Positions 51,751 to 63,136 of a stretch of 64,000 bases of DNA are shown piece by piece; positions within the stretch are counted from its first letter, which is position 1, and the number at the start of each line of letters is the position of its first letter. The stretch comes from Sulfurospirillum sp. SCADC (GTDB lineage Bacteria; Campylobacterota; Campylobacteria; Campylobacterales; Sulfurospirillaceae). Both the position numbers and the translations under genes were made by a program. The DNA lies in NCBI RefSeq assembly GCF_000743525.1, contig NZ_JQGK01000005.1, positions 96,663 through 160,662 of the forward strand. The letters run 5' to 3'. The notes under the pieces are model-generated. The model was given only the letters and a program-made list of their open reading frames with translations, did not search any database and was not told where the DNA came from.

Positions 51751-53971
51751 TTAGCGCTTTTGAAAAAAAGTGATCAGATCGTCTTTGGGCAATGGCTTGG
51801 CAAAGTAATATCCTTGAAATTTATCGCAGCCAAAAGAGGTGAGCAAGGCTATTTGTTCGTTCGTTTCAACGCCTTCTGCGAGCACACTCATATTGAAATT
51901 TTTCCCAATCGCAATAATATTTTGAACCATTTTTTGAGCGGTTTTATCTTCGACAATCGTATCGATAAAACTTTTATCAATTTTTAGCTCATCAATAGGC
52001 AATTTTCGTAACATATTGAGCGAAGAGTATCCTGTTCCAAAATCATCCATCGAAATTTGAATGCCACATTGTTGTATCTTATGCAACAGTGGAAGAATAT
52101 AGTCAACATCTTCAATAAAAAGATTTTCGGTAATTTCAATTGTAATCAAATCCTTGTTCATCCCAATATCGTGAATGGCGTTTAAGAACTGTTCCAAAAA
52201 GTCCGCTTCCATAAATTGACGTACCGAGATATTAATGGACGTTTGAAACGTTATCCCCAAGGTGGTTTGAATCTCTTGGAGTGTGCGCGAAAGAATGAAA
52301 TAGCCTATTTTGACCATTTGCCCAGAAGCTTCTGCCACTGGTATAAATTGATCGGGTGGCACAATGCCTAGCGTAGCGCTTTCCCACCTCGCTAAAGCTT
52401 CCACCCCATGAATAGATCCCGTATGATCTATCTGAGGTTGGTAGACGACAAACAGCTCGTGATGTTCTATCGCTTTTCGAAGTTCATGCTCGATTTTGAC
52501 ATGTTTGAGATACTCATCTTGCAGGCTGTCTTGAAAAATTTGAGCATGGTTTTGAATCTTTTTAGATTCATACATTGCAATGTCAGCTGCACGCAAAAGG
52601 ATGTCAAGAGAGTTACCATGATCGGGGTATTTTGAGATGCCTATACTGGCTCCAACAATGAGTGTCAATTGATGGAAGTGATAAGGTTTGGAGATCGGGA
52701 AATCGTATCGATCAGCTTATGCGCAAGGGCTAAAAGCGTCTCATCTTTAGTCATATCAGTTACAATAGCAAACTCGTCACCACCATGCCTCAGAATGGTT
52801 GCATTTTTGGGTGTGACGGCTTTGATCCTTTTGGAAAGTTCCACTAAAAGATAATCTCCATATTGGTGTCCAAAATTGTCATTGATATTTTTAAAATGAT
52901 CTAAATCGATATAAAGGATACTAAAAGGAGGCGCTCCTTCAAAGAGCCAATCGCTAATATTTTTTTGAAGGTAACTTCGGTTGAAAAGGTTGGTCAGTTG
53001 ATCATGCGTCGCTTGAAAGATGAGATCAGCATTGCGTTTTGCATCCGCTTTGGCAATGGTTTTAAAGAGCAAAAAGAAGATAGCATTGATAAAAGCAAAG
53101 ATAGCAAACTTTTGTAAGAAATCTTGCAGGACAATGTTTAAAGGAATACGCACGCTTATCCAAAGCTTGTAGGTTTTGTCATAGGTGAGAGAGGTCAGGT
53201 AACGCTTCCCTTTTAAATCGGTGTTGGTAAATGAGATCAAATATTCATGTTCTCGAAACTCATCCATCGCAATATGATGCGTCTGTGCGATAGCCCATCG
53301 AATCGCTTCTCTTGCGTTGGGTTGCATGGGGGTTGAGTAGGCTAATGTATTGTCGATTTCATCATCGGAGAGGTATTGAAAGTAAAAATCTCCATCACGA
53401 ACAATCGAAATGCTATGGTGATGGGATTGATCTGCATTCATCCCAAAACTTCCAAATGAATCTTTGACTCTCAGTGCTGCTGTTATAATCGTAACGATAC
53501 GATCCACTGTTGAATGGGTTTAAAGTAAGTACGCCCAAACACCATTTTATGGCTTTTAAGCGTTGCTAAAAAAGAGTCTCTGCTGCTCTCTTGTTCTATC
53601 AGATTAGGAAATTTTGTGACATCATAGCCACCACTGACGGATGTCATGGTACCATCAGGCTTCACAAGCGCAATTGCGTCCATAGAAGGGTTATCCAAAA
53701 GCGTCGTGTTTAGAGCCATCATGGCATCTGGATTACTTTGATAGTTTTTATCTTCTAAGACATGAGACCCTACGATGTTCAAAATCGTCTCTTGTGTTTT
53801 AAATAAAGAACGGGTGGAATCAGCAATCAGCCTGACCTTGTTCTCTTGTGTGATGACATAGTCTTTATAAATCGTTTTCCAGTTTAGGTACGATAACGTA
53901 GCAAATAGAATAAGAAAAAAGAGTACAAATACATAAAAAATAAACCAAATATTTTGCTGTATCTTTGCCAT
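51751..53971 (-). pseudogene. Frameshifted GGDEF-EAL c-di-GMP protein
   Basis: One gene in three overlapping pieces: sensory part with TM helix (53483-53971), GGDEF part with RHGGDEFAIV (52665-53507), and EAL part with GVEALARWE (51751-52668). Frames shift near 53495 and near 52668. Rejoined it is an ordinary membrane sensor-GGDEF-EAL protein of about 730 residues. It is either a pseudogene or shows two sequencing indels. Confidence 0.85.
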
Positions 53972-54125
53972 GATCTACCCTTATACACAATGCTTTCTCT
54001 TTAGAGCATCGTTTTAATATCTAATGTTTTAGCTTCTGAAAATCATACCTTACAAGCGTTATAAACGCGTTACAAAGGAATGAAGAAGATCTATGCAGCG
54101 CAAGCAAACATCCAATCCAAAAAGC

Positions 54126-54143
54126 CTTTATAGAGAATAAAGT
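54126..54143. repeat. 18-bp direct repeat, right copy
   Basis: Identical to 51640-51657, in the same direction, 49 bases before the transglycosylase. Confidence 0.8.
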
Positions 54144-54192
54144 TTGCTTCATTTATAATGAAGCTAATTTAAGAAAAGGGGGAAAATTACAG

Positions 54193-54813
54193 ATGTTTCG
54201 CATACTCATACTCACGTTTTTCCCTCTTGTGATGTGGGCGGCACAAGCCAATCAAGGGGAAAATATTTGGGTCAAAGTAGGGCAGATTTATGGCATTGAG
54301 CCGCGCCTTTTGTACTCTATCGCCAAGGTTGAGAGTGATCTTGACCGCTATGTGGTGGCGTTTAGCGCCGATAGGATGACGCCAGAGCAAGCTCAAAGAC
54401 TGAGTACCTTTTTAAAGCAAAAAGGGATTGAGAGCAAGCAACACACGAAGGTCATTGCGATCAGGAGCAAAAACAAATATGAAGCCAGCCATGTGGTGCA
54501 TTTTCTCTACACCAACAACTATCCGCGTTTTGACATGGGCATCATGCAGATTAACTCGATTCATAAGCCACTTCTTGATAAAGCCAATATCTCGTTGTAC
54601 GACCTTTTTGAGCCAAAGATCAACATTCAAGTCGGAGCCTACATCTTAGCGACCTGTTTTGCGAGACACAAAAACAACAAAGATGCCATCAATGCGTACA
54701 ATGGCAAGATCAATGACAATCCTTACTCCGCCAAAGTCTTTAAAGAGTTCCAAAAACTCTACAGTTCGTATCAAAAAGACAAAACCAAGCTCTATTACCG
54801 CGATCCATCATAG
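54193..54813 (+). CDS. Lytic transglycosylase, SLT domain
   Basis: 206 residues, signal peptide MFRILILTFFPLVMWAAQA. Catalytic Glu in LLYSIAKVESD, then MGIMQINS, and AYNGK. An insert of about 40 residues (RYVVAFSADRMTPEQAQRL) separates the first two motifs. Cleaves peptidoglycan glycan strands. Overlaps the end of the convergent response regulator by 6 bases. Confidence 0.9.
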   Translation: MFRILILTFFPLVMWAAQANQGENIWVKVGQIYGIEPRLLYSIAKVESDLDRYVVAFSADRMTPEQAQRLSTFLKQKGIESKQHTKVIAIRSKNKYEASHVVHFLYTNNYPRFDMGIMQINSIHKPLLDKANISLYDLFEPKINIQVGAYILATCFARHKNNKDAINAYNGKINDNPYSAKVFKEFQKLYSSYQKDKTKLYYRDPS

Positions 54814-55455
54814 TTCGCCCAAGCGGTAGCCTACCTCTTTGATCATCTCTATGGCACCTTCAGGGAGTTTTTTACGCAAACGCTTAATGAGTGCGCGCAT
54901 ATTTAAAACACTTGTCTCTTCGCCCTCCCAGACATACTCTTCGAGTTCACTAAAAGTGATCACGCGGTGACGATCTTTGATAAAAAGGTCTAAAAACATC
55001 CCCTCTTTTTTGGCGAGTTTGATCTCTTCCATGTTTGGGTCAAACAAGCGATGGTTAGCATAGTCATACGTGTAGCCGATCCACAAAGAAATCGTCGATG
55101 TTGGCTTATGACAGAGTTTTTTCACTTTTTGAACGAGTTCATAGATGAAAAAAGGCTTTTTGAGGTAGTCATCACAGCCGATCTCGTACGACGCTTGGAT
55201 CTTTTCCAGATCATGGTTAGAGCTGATGATGATGGCAGGAATCTCTTTATGGTAGATGCGAATCGTCTCTAAAATAGAGAGTCCATCGATGGATGGGACG
55301 TTGATGTCTAAGATAAAGCAGTGATACCCACGGTTGAGTGCGTCCAGTGCTCTTTCGCCATCCATAAACAGATCGACCGTGTAGCCCTCTTTGATGAGGA
55401 CACTTTTGATGACATTGGCAAGGCGTTCGTTGTCTTCTAAAACCAAAATTTTCAT
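54808..55455 (-). CDS. OmpR-family response regulator
   Basis: 215 residues from ATG at 55455 (ATGA overlap with kinase). Receiver with LEDNERLANV, D in CFILDINVPSIDG and K in DYLKKPF. Winged helix with RALIKRLRKKLPEGAI. Downstream of asparaginase/Dcu/aspartase genes, so it may regulate C4-dicarboxylate metabolism, as RacRS does in Campylobacter; that is inference. Confidence 0.9.
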   Translation of the reverse strand: MKILVLEDNERLANVIKSVLIKEGYTVDLFMDGERALDALNRGYHCFILDINVPSIDGLSILETIRIYHKEIPAIIISSNHDLEKIQASYEIGCDDYLKKPFFIYELVQKVKKLCHKPTSTISLWIGYTYDYANHRLFDPNMEEIKLAKKEGMFLDLFIKDRHRVITFSELEEYVWEGEETSVLNMRALIKRLRKKLPEGAIEMIKEVGYRLGEL

Positions 55456-57302
55456 GATATATTTCCTAGTGTAATCGAAAAGCAAGCGCCCTCTGAGGTG
55501 TTGCTTACGCGTATTTTTCCACCCATTTTATCTTCGATGATGAGCTTTGACATGTAAAGACCGATCCCATGACCACTCTCTTTGGTGGTGTAGTACGCAT
55601 CAAAAATGTTGGGGAGTTTATCGATGGGGATGCCTCCGCCGTTATCTTTGATGTCGATAATGACTTTTTTGGAATGATTGTAAATGCGAATGGAGATGAT
55701 CCCTCGCTTGATCTGTTTGTTCTCGCGCGTCTCTTTGATCTGATCTTTGGCGTTGTTGACGATGTTCAGCAGGGTTTGCATAAACTCATTTTTATAGCCG
55801 CTGACCATTAAATTTGTGGCATGGCTGACATCGATGCTAACATCAATGTAGTTGTATTTGATGTTATGACTGATGATTTTCATCATCGTCTCAATCGCCT
55901 CATTGACATCAAAAACCGTTCGTTGCGTGGAAGGCATAATGAATTTTTGAAAATCGTTGATCGTGTCGGTCATGTAGCGCACTTGCACCATGATGGCGTT
56001 AACATACTCATTACTCTGTTCATCGCCTTGGTCGGCGGAGCTGTAAACATGCTCTTGTGCGATGGTTGCGATCTCAACCAGTGGGTTTTTCCACTGATGC
56101 GCGATGGAAGAGAAGATTTCGCCAATTTCGGCGAGCTTGGACTGTTGGATGATGAACTGCTGGTGTTTGTTTTTTTGCAGCTCAATCGCCTTGAGTTCCT
56201 TTTCGCTGCGAATACGCATGTAGATGTTATGAATAAGCCCCAAAACTAAAAAGAGTAAAAAAGGAGAGATCAAAAAGACAGCATCGACGAATTTTCGGTG
56301 CTTGTCAAAAAACGTTAGCGGCGCATTCACAAGCTCAAATGCTTTGACACTGGCGTTGGGATAGAGCCCAAACTGTTGGATTTTTTGCACGTCAAATTGG
56401 TATTGGTACTCTATGAAACTCTTTACATGTAAAGGCGCTAGCTTTTTATCGAGCACATCGATGACCATCTCTCCTGTGATTTTCCCCACGTTTTTGACAG
56501 GAACCAGTTTCCCACCAAACGCACCTTTGCCAATGAAAAGTGTGTCGGTGATAAAAACGGGCAAAGCGCTTTTTTGAATCATCGAAGCGATTTGACTGTT
56601 TTTATACAGATTGCCGTATTTGTCGTTGTAAAAGCGGATGAAAAAAACCGCTTCTTCTTTGTTGGGTTTTGAAAAGCGCTCTTCAAGCTCTTCGAGTGTG
56701 GAAGAGCGGATATACTCGATCTCAAATTCACTGTTGTGCTCACTCATCGCTTGGCGAATGAAGGGTTCACTGTCATCGCCATTGGCGCTCGCATCGTTGA
56801 CGATGTAGAGTTTTTTAAGGTCGGGCATCATTTTAGCGATCATCGGGATCGTCTCAGGAATGGCACGTCGTTCTAAAATGCCATAAATACGATCTTCCAG
56901 CCCCTCTTTTTGAACATCTTCGATCTCAAATTGTTCCAATCCTGTAAACAAAACAGGCTCATCGGTAAAAAGTTCGTGGTAGTACTTGAGAATAAAATCA
57001 TACGCAAATTTGTCAACCGCAACGATGAGGTCATACTGATGATTCTTGAGTTGAAGTTTGTAGAGTTCACGCAGCTTCGCGTAGTACTCTTCGGAATTAA
57101 TGCGCTTAGAGTCCATGTATAAAATGTTGGTGGTGATTTCAGGGTGGTTGTAAAAAACCTCTTCCATCCCAACAAGCACATCATCGCTCCATTGAAAGCC
57201 TCGGTGATACGAGTTAATGATGAGGATTTTTTTGTCATGCGCAACGAGGGAAGGCGTGTAAAAAAAGCTAAAAACCATTAAAAATAACAGTAATTTTTTC
57301 AT
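55452..57302 (-). CDS. Sensor histidine kinase with periplasmic binding-protein-like domain
   Basis: 616 residues from ATG at 57302; signal/TM at the N-terminus (MKKLLLFLMVFSFFYTPSLV). Periplasmic part (25-350) is an ABC sugar/substrate-binding-like fold (LIINSYHRGFQWSDD, DLIVAVDKFAYDF, FIRFYNDKYGNLYKN). Then TM (FLISPFLLFLVLGLIHNIYM) and kinase with SIAHQWKNPLVEI H-box, LLNIVNNAKDQI and HGIGLYMSKLI. Ligand unknown. Confidence 0.9.
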   Translation of the reverse strand: MKKLLLFLMVFSFFYTPSLVAHDKKILIINSYHRGFQWSDDVLVGMEEVFYNHPEITTNILYMDSKRINSEEYYAKLRELYKLQLKNHQYDLIVAVDKFAYDFILKYYHELFTDEPVLFTGLEQFEIEDVQKEGLEDRIYGILERRAIPETIPMIAKMMPDLKKLYIVNDASANGDDSEPFIRQAMSEHNSEFEIEYIRSSTLEELEERFSKPNKEEAVFFIRFYNDKYGNLYKNSQIASMIQKSALPVFITDTLFIGKGAFGGKLVPVKNVGKITGEMVIDVLDKKLAPLHVKSFIEYQYQFDVQKIQQFGLYPNASVKAFELVNAPLTFFDKHRKFVDAVFLISPFLLFLVLGLIHNIYMRIRSEKELKAIELQKNKHQQFIIQQSKLAEIGEIFSSIAHQWKNPLVEIATIAQEHVYSSADQGDEQSNEYVNAIMVQVRYMTDTINDFQKFIMPSTQRTVFDVNEAIETMMKIISHNIKYNYIDVSIDVSHATNLMVSGYKNEFMQTLLNIVNNAKDQIKETRENKQIKRGIISIRIYNHSKKVIIDIKDNGGGIPIDKLPNIFDAYYTTKESGHGIGLYMSKLIIEDKMGGKIRVSNTSEGACFSITLGNIS

Positions 57303-57348
57303 CGCAATGGTCTCTTTTTTAGATCTATTATAGCATACATGTAAAGGG

Positions 57349-57378
57349 TTCTCCATCTCCGAAATGGGAGATGGAGAA
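57349..57378 (-). terminator. Hairpin after asparaginase
   Basis: 12-bp stem (TTCTCCATCTCC with its complement), 6-nt loop, followed on the minus strand by CCCTTTACAT. Some read-through into the kinase gene is possible. Confidence 0.55.
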
Positions 57379-57384
57379 ACGCTT

Positions 57385-58506
<1,122 letters not shown>

Positions 58507-58512
58507 TTACAT

Positions 58513-58537
58513 TCTGCCTCGAAGAGGCAAGCTTTAG
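58513..58537 (-). repeat. CTAAAGCTTGCCTC / GAGGCAGA hairpin, copy 2
   Basis: On the minus strand CTAAAGCTTGCCTC-TTC-GAGGCAGA; nearly identical to 6843-6867. Directly after the dcu stop. Confidence 0.7.
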
Positions 58538-58547
58538 CGCCAAGCGG

Positions 58548-59849
58548 CTATAAAATCATCCCACCGATGACAAAGGCAAAAGCAACGGAGAGTGCAATCG
58601 CCACAACACCAGGAACAATGAAGGGGTGGTTGAAGACAAATTTACCAATGCGTGTTGAGCCTGTATCGTCCATCTCGACCGCTGCAATCAGTGTTGGGTA
58701 AGTTGGAAGAACAAACAGTGCACTTACCGCTGCAAACGAAGCTACGATGGTCAGAGGTGAAACACCCAGTAATAATGCACTTGGAATGAGTGCCTTTGCC
58801 GTTGCCGCTTGAGAGTAGAGCAGGGTGCTTGCAAAGAAAAGAACGACGGCTAGCATCCATGGATAGACGTTCAGAAGATCGCCTGCAAACGCTTTGATTT
58901 CGTTGATGTGGTTTACAACAAACGTATCACCCAGCCATGCGACACCGAGAACACAAATACACGCGCTCATACCGGATTTAAACGTAGAAGAGTTCAACAC
59001 TTGCGCCGTGTCAATGCGTGTAAAGGCAGAGATAAACGTAGCCGCCGCAAACATAAAGAGCATAATCGCCGCGTCACGACCTAACACGGGGTTTTTAATC
59101 AAGCCCACTTTACCGCTGATCATGGTTGCATAAGTGATAACACATAAAATCGCAACAAGGAAGATCACAACAGAGAGTTTCGCCCCTGGTTTGATCTCAA
59201 TTTTGGTCGTACCTCTGGTTTTTACAAGTCCTTTAGCGAGTCTGTCTTGGTAGACTTCATCATCTTTAAGATCTTTTCCCAAGAAGTTCGCCACAACGGC
59301 TGCACACATACATGCCAGAAACGAAGAAGGGATACAGACCGCTAAAAGCTCCAAGTACCCAATGCCTTGTTTCTCCAATGCACCACTCACAAAAACAACG
59401 GCTGCTGAAATAGGAGAAGCGGTGATTGCAATTTGAGATGCAACAACCGCGATGCTTAAAGGACGAGAGGGGCGAATGCCTTGCTCTTTCGCCACTTCGG
59501 CAATAACCGGCAAGGTTGCAAACGCTGTATGACCTGTTCCTGCAAAAAATGTCATAATGTAGGTAACAACAGGTGCTAGAAACGTGATCTGTTTAGGATT
59601 TTTACGTAAAATCTTCTCCGCAATACTGACCATATAATCAAGTCCACCAGCCACTTGCATTGCGCCAATGGCTGCAATAACGGACATGATGATAAGGATT
59701 ACATCAATAGGCATAGCGCCTAATTTTAAACCCATTCCCAGCGTTAAAACCAAAACGCCTACGCCACCCGCATACCCGATACCAATACTACCTAGTCTTG
59801 CACCAAAAAAGATGGCGCCAAGAACAACGATGACTTCTAACCATAACAT
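58548..59849 (-). CDS. dcuA: Anaerobic C4-dicarboxylate transporter
   Basis: 433 residues, about 10-12 helices. AGTGHTAFATLPVIAEVAKEQGIRPSRP (read in parts) is typical of DcuA/DcuB; SQIAITASPISAAVV follows. Exchanges fumarate, aspartate and succinate. Start at 59849 (AAGGAG upstream) chosen over a GTG at 59894. Confidence 0.93.
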   Translation of the reverse strand: MLWLEVIVVLGAIFFGARLGSIGIGYAGGVGVLVLTLGMGLKLGAMPIDVILIIMSVIAAIGAMQVAGGLDYMVSIAEKILRKNPKQITFLAPVVTYIMTFFAGTGHTAFATLPVIAEVAKEQGIRPSRPLSIAVVASQIAITASPISAAVVFVSGALEKQGIGYLELLAVCIPSSFLACMCAAVVANFLGKDLKDDEVYQDRLAKGLVKTRGTTKIEIKPGAKLSVVIFLVAILCVITYATMISGKVGLIKNPVLGRDAAIMLFMFAAATFISAFTRIDTAQVLNSSTFKSGMSACICVLGVAWLGDTFVVNHINEIKAFAGDLLNVYPWMLAVVLFFASTLLYSQAATAKALIPSALLLGVSPLTIVASFAAVSALFVLPTYPTLIAAVEMDDTGSTRIGKFVFNHPFIVPGVVAIALSVAFAFVIGGMIL

Positions 59850-59892
59850 GGAAACTCCTTTTTTACAATAGAGTTCTTTCAGAACTCTTGAC

Positions 59893-59931
59893 ACGTTTTG
59901 AAAGCAAAGCTTCCAAAACTACGTTAACACT
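59893..59931. repeat. Dispersed intergenic repeat, copy 3
   Basis: GTTTTGAAAGC-AAA-GCTTCCAAAAC hairpin followed by TACGTTAACACT. Same order of elements as copy 2, with the ACTTCTTGA hairpin 42 bases later. Confidence 0.75.
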
Positions 59932-59972
59932 GAGTACACTTGGGCAGAGCGCCCGCGCACCTTTGGTGCTTT

Positions 59973-60003
59973 GACTTCTTGAAAAACTAATTTTCAAGAA
60001 GTC
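59973..60003 (-). terminator. Hairpin after aspA, copy of ACTTCTTGA hairpin
   Basis: 13-bp arms GACTTCTTGAAAA / TTTTCAAGAAGTC with loop ACTAA. T-run lies on the plus-strand side (GATTTTTT), less useful for the minus-strand gene aspA. A second small hairpin GCACC-TTT-GGTGC is at 59957-59969. Confidence 0.55.
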
Positions 60004-60015
60004 GATTTTTTAACA

Positions 60016-61422
60016 TTACTTTTTGTCGTACGTACGAGGCTTGATCATATTTTCGGGTTTGATGATGTCATCAAGCTCTGCTTTGGCTAAAAGACCGCGC
60101 GCAAGAACGATGTCATAGACTGAACCACCTGTCTCTAACGCTTCTTTTGCCACAGAGGTTGAGTTTTCATAACCGATGAAAGGATTAAGCGCTGTTACCA
60201 AACCAATACTGTTAAGAACGAGTGATTTACATCTCTCAGGATTTGCTGTGATGCCATCCACGCACGTGTAAGCCAATGCCTCAAAGGCGTTTTTCATCAT
60301 ATTGACGGAGTTGAAAAGGTTGAACGCGATCACAGGCTCAAAAACGTTGAGTTGGAGTTGTCCACCTTCGCACGCCATCGTTACCGCAACGTCTGTACCG
60401 ATCACTTGGAAGCAGACTTGGTTTACCACTTCAGGCATAACAGGGTTGACTTTACCGGGCATAATGGAGCTACCGGGTTGCATTGCTGGTAAATTGATCT
60501 CGCCAAAACCTGTTCTTGGACCTGAGCTTAACAAACGAAGGTCATTACAAATTTTTGACATTTTGGTAGCGACACGTTTTAAAACACCCGAGATTTGTAC
60601 ATAAGCACCTGTATCTTGCGTGGCTTCAACAAGATCACCTGCGGTGACAAAAGGACGTCCCGTAACTTCTTGAAGTTTGCCTTCAACGGTTTTGGCATAG
60701 TCTGGATGCGCGTTGATACCTGTACCAATCGCTGTGGCACCAAGGTTCATCTCACGCATGAGTTGTTGCGCTTCGATGACACGTTGAATGTCTTCACCGA
60801 TCATAACCGCATAGGTTCTGAATTCTTGCTCAAGTGTCATAGGAACCGCATCTTGCAGTTGGGTACGACCCATTTTGATGATGTCTTTAAACTCAAGCGC
60901 TTTTTTGGCAAATGAATTTTTGATGATGCTCATCGAAACGGTAAGCTCGCCTAGTTTTTCAAAAAGGGCGACACGAAGTGCGGTTGGGTACGCATCGTTG
61001 GTGGATTGAGACAAGTTCACGTCATTGTTTGGGTGAAGGTATTTGTAGTCACCTTTTTTGTGACCCATTTTTTCAAGTCCGATGTTTGCGATGACTTCGT
61101 TTGCGTTCATGTTGGTGGATGTACCTGCTCCTCCTTGGAACATATCGACCACAAATTGGTCATGGTATTGACCACCGATGATCTCATCGCACGCTTCACA
61201 AATCACATTTTTTTTGTTCTCTGCTAAAAGTCCAAGATCATAGTTCGCAAGGGCTGCCGCTTTTTTCACTTTTGCAAGGCATGCAATGAAGGTTGGGAAT
61301 TTTGCAAGGGTGATACCTGTAATGTGGAAGTTTTCCGCTGCACGCGCTGTTTGCACGCCATAATAACATTCGTTCGATATTTCTTTATCGCCGATTAGAT
61401 CGTGTTCTATTCTAGTTGACAT
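60016..61422 (-). CDS. aspA: Aspartate ammonia-lyase
   Basis: 468 residues. Deaminates aspartate to fumarate. Family motif GSSIMPGKVNPVMPE (about 316-330) holds the catalytic Ser. Upstream of dcu, downstream of a second, highly similar aspA. Confidence 0.96.
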   Translation of the reverse strand: MSTRIEHDLIGDKEISNECYYGVQTARAAENFHITGITLAKFPTFIACLAKVKKAAALANYDLGLLAENKKNVICEACDEIIGGQYHDQFVVDMFQGGAGTSTNMNANEVIANIGLEKMGHKKGDYKYLHPNNDVNLSQSTNDAYPTALRVALFEKLGELTVSMSIIKNSFAKKALEFKDIIKMGRTQLQDAVPMTLEQEFRTYAVMIGEDIQRVIEAQQLMREMNLGATAIGTGINAHPDYAKTVEGKLQEVTGRPFVTAGDLVEATQDTGAYVQISGVLKRVATKMSKICNDLRLLSSGPRTGFGEINLPAMQPGSSIMPGKVNPVMPEVVNQVCFQVIGTDVAVTMACEGGQLQLNVFEPVIAFNLFNSVNMMKNAFEALAYTCVDGITANPERCKSLVLNSIGLVTALNPFIGYENSTSVAKEALETGGSVYDIVLARGLLAKAELDDIIKPENMIKPRTYDKK

Positions 61423-61576
61423 TGTGTCTCCTTAAGATTTAAAGGTAGTGGAAGTTTAAACCTCCAAAGAGACTTGAAAATGACTTTTAAGAAAATAATT
61501 TAAAAAAATATTGAAAGAATAGAATTAATGTAGATAACTAAAAATGCGGTTGTAAACGCTTTACATGTAAAGAGAG

Positions 61577-61600
61577 AAACAGGGGAAAATCCCCCTGTTT
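61577..61600 (-). terminator. Terminator after second aspA
   Basis: 9-bp stem AAACAGGGG / CCCCTGTTT with 6-nt loop, followed on the minus strand by CTCTCTTTACAT. Overlaps a palindrome copy. Confidence 0.65.
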
Positions 61601-61602
61601 TG

Positions 61603-63033
61603 TTAGAGCTTTACGAACTTACTTTTTTCAGAAAGACCGAAATTATGCGGTTGAATCATGTTCTCAGGCTTGATGATCTCATCGAGTTGCTCTTTTTCAA
61701 GCAACCCTTTGGCTAAAACGATGTCATACACCGAACCCCCCGTCTCCAACGCTTCTTTGGCAACGATGGTGGAGTTTTCATAGCCCAAATAAGGATTGAG
61801 TGCGGTGACAAGTCCGATGCTGCCCAGTACCAAGTTTTTGCAGTGCTCTTTGTTCGCCGTGATGCCATCGACGCAGGTGTACGCGAGTGCTTCAAAGGCG
61901 TTTTTCATCATATTGACCGAGTTGAAAAGATTGTAAGCGATGAGGGGCTCAAAGACATTGAGTTGGAGTTGTCCTGCTTCACACGCCATCGTTACAGCGA
62001 TGTCAGTTCCTATGACTTGGAAACAGACTTGGTTCACCACTTCGGGGATAACGGGGTTGACTTTTCCAGGCATAATGGAGCTACCTGGTTGCATCGCAGG
62101 TAAATTGATCTCGCCAAAACCCGTGCGCGGACCTGAACTTAAAAGACGAAGATCGTTGCAGATTTTAGACATTTTGGTCGCGACGCGTTTCAAAACACCC
62201 GAGATTTGCACGTAAGCGCCTGTATCTTGCGTCGCTTCGATGAGATCGCCTGCTGTGATAAACGGACGCCCCGTCACCTCTTGCAGTTTAGCCTCCACGG
62301 TCTTGGCATAATCAGGATGCGCGTTGATGCCCGTTCCAATCGCCGTTGCACCCATATTGATCTCACGTACCAACTGCCTTGCTTCATGCACACGTTGGAT
62401 GTCTTCGCCGATCATGACGGCGTAAGTGCGAAACTCTTGCTCCAAGGTCATAGGCACGGCGTCTTGGAGTTGGGTACGCCCCATTTTGATGACATCTTTG
62501 AACTCCGCAGATTTTTTGGCAAAGGAGTTTTTGATGATTGCCATCGACTCGCCCAACTCTCCTAGTTTTTCATAGAGTGCGACGCGAAGTGCGGTAGGAT
62601 AAGCATCATTGGTCGATTGCGAAAGGTTGACATCGTTGTTGGGATGCAGGTATTTGTATTCGCCTTTTTGGTGTCCCAAAATCTCCAAACCAATGTTGGC
62701 GATCACTTCATTCGCGTTCATATTGGTCGAAGTTCCTGCTCCTCCTTGGATCATATCGACCACAAACTGGTCATGGAATTTGCCCGAAATAATAGCTTCG
62801 CACGCTTGCACGATTGCATTTTTTTTGTTTTCTGCTAAAAGTTCTAACTCAAAATTGGCTAAAGCGGCTGCTTTTTTCACTTTGGCGATGGACTCAATGA
62901 AGGTAGGAAAACTTCCTAGTGTCACGCCTGTGATGTGAAAGTTCTCCATAGCTCGCGCCGTTTGAACACCATAATAACACTCATTTGAAATCTCTTTATC
63001 GCCGATTAGGTCATGTTCGATTCTGCTTGACAC
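61603..63033 (-). CDS. aspA: Aspartate ammonia-lyase, second copy
   Basis: 476 residues, similar to the other aspA over its whole length. It differs mainly in scattered substitutions and a C-terminal FGLSEKSKFVKL tail. GSSIMPGKVNPVIPE is intact. Tandem duplication; the two copies may differ in regulation or kinetic properties. Confidence 0.96.
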   Translation of the reverse strand: MSSRIEHDLIGDKEISNECYYGVQTARAMENFHITGVTLGSFPTFIESIAKVKKAAALANFELELLAENKKNAIVQACEAIISGKFHDQFVVDMIQGGAGTSTNMNANEVIANIGLEILGHQKGEYKYLHPNNDVNLSQSTNDAYPTALRVALYEKLGELGESMAIIKNSFAKKSAEFKDVIKMGRTQLQDAVPMTLEQEFRTYAVMIGEDIQRVHEARQLVREINMGATAIGTGINAHPDYAKTVEAKLQEVTGRPFITAGDLIEATQDTGAYVQISGVLKRVATKMSKICNDLRLLSSGPRTGFGEINLPAMQPGSSIMPGKVNPVIPEVVNQVCFQVIGTDIAVTMACEAGQLQLNVFEPLIAYNLFNSVNMMKNAFEALAYTCVDGITANKEHCKNLVLGSIGLVTALNPYLGYENSTIVAKEALETGGSVYDIVLAKGLLEKEQLDEIIKPENMIQPHNFGLSEKSKFVKL

Positions 63034-63136
63034 GCATTTGCTCCTTGAGTTTAAGTCTCATTTTGTGGAGGCATTATAGCATTTGAGCACTGCAAAATCT
63101 TTACATGTAAAGATTACTTTTTAGTTTTGGGGAGAA

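Noticed and set aside
58548..59894. GTG start at 59894 for dcu
   Set aside because: ATG at 59849 has a strong AAGGAG site and begins the first helix directly.
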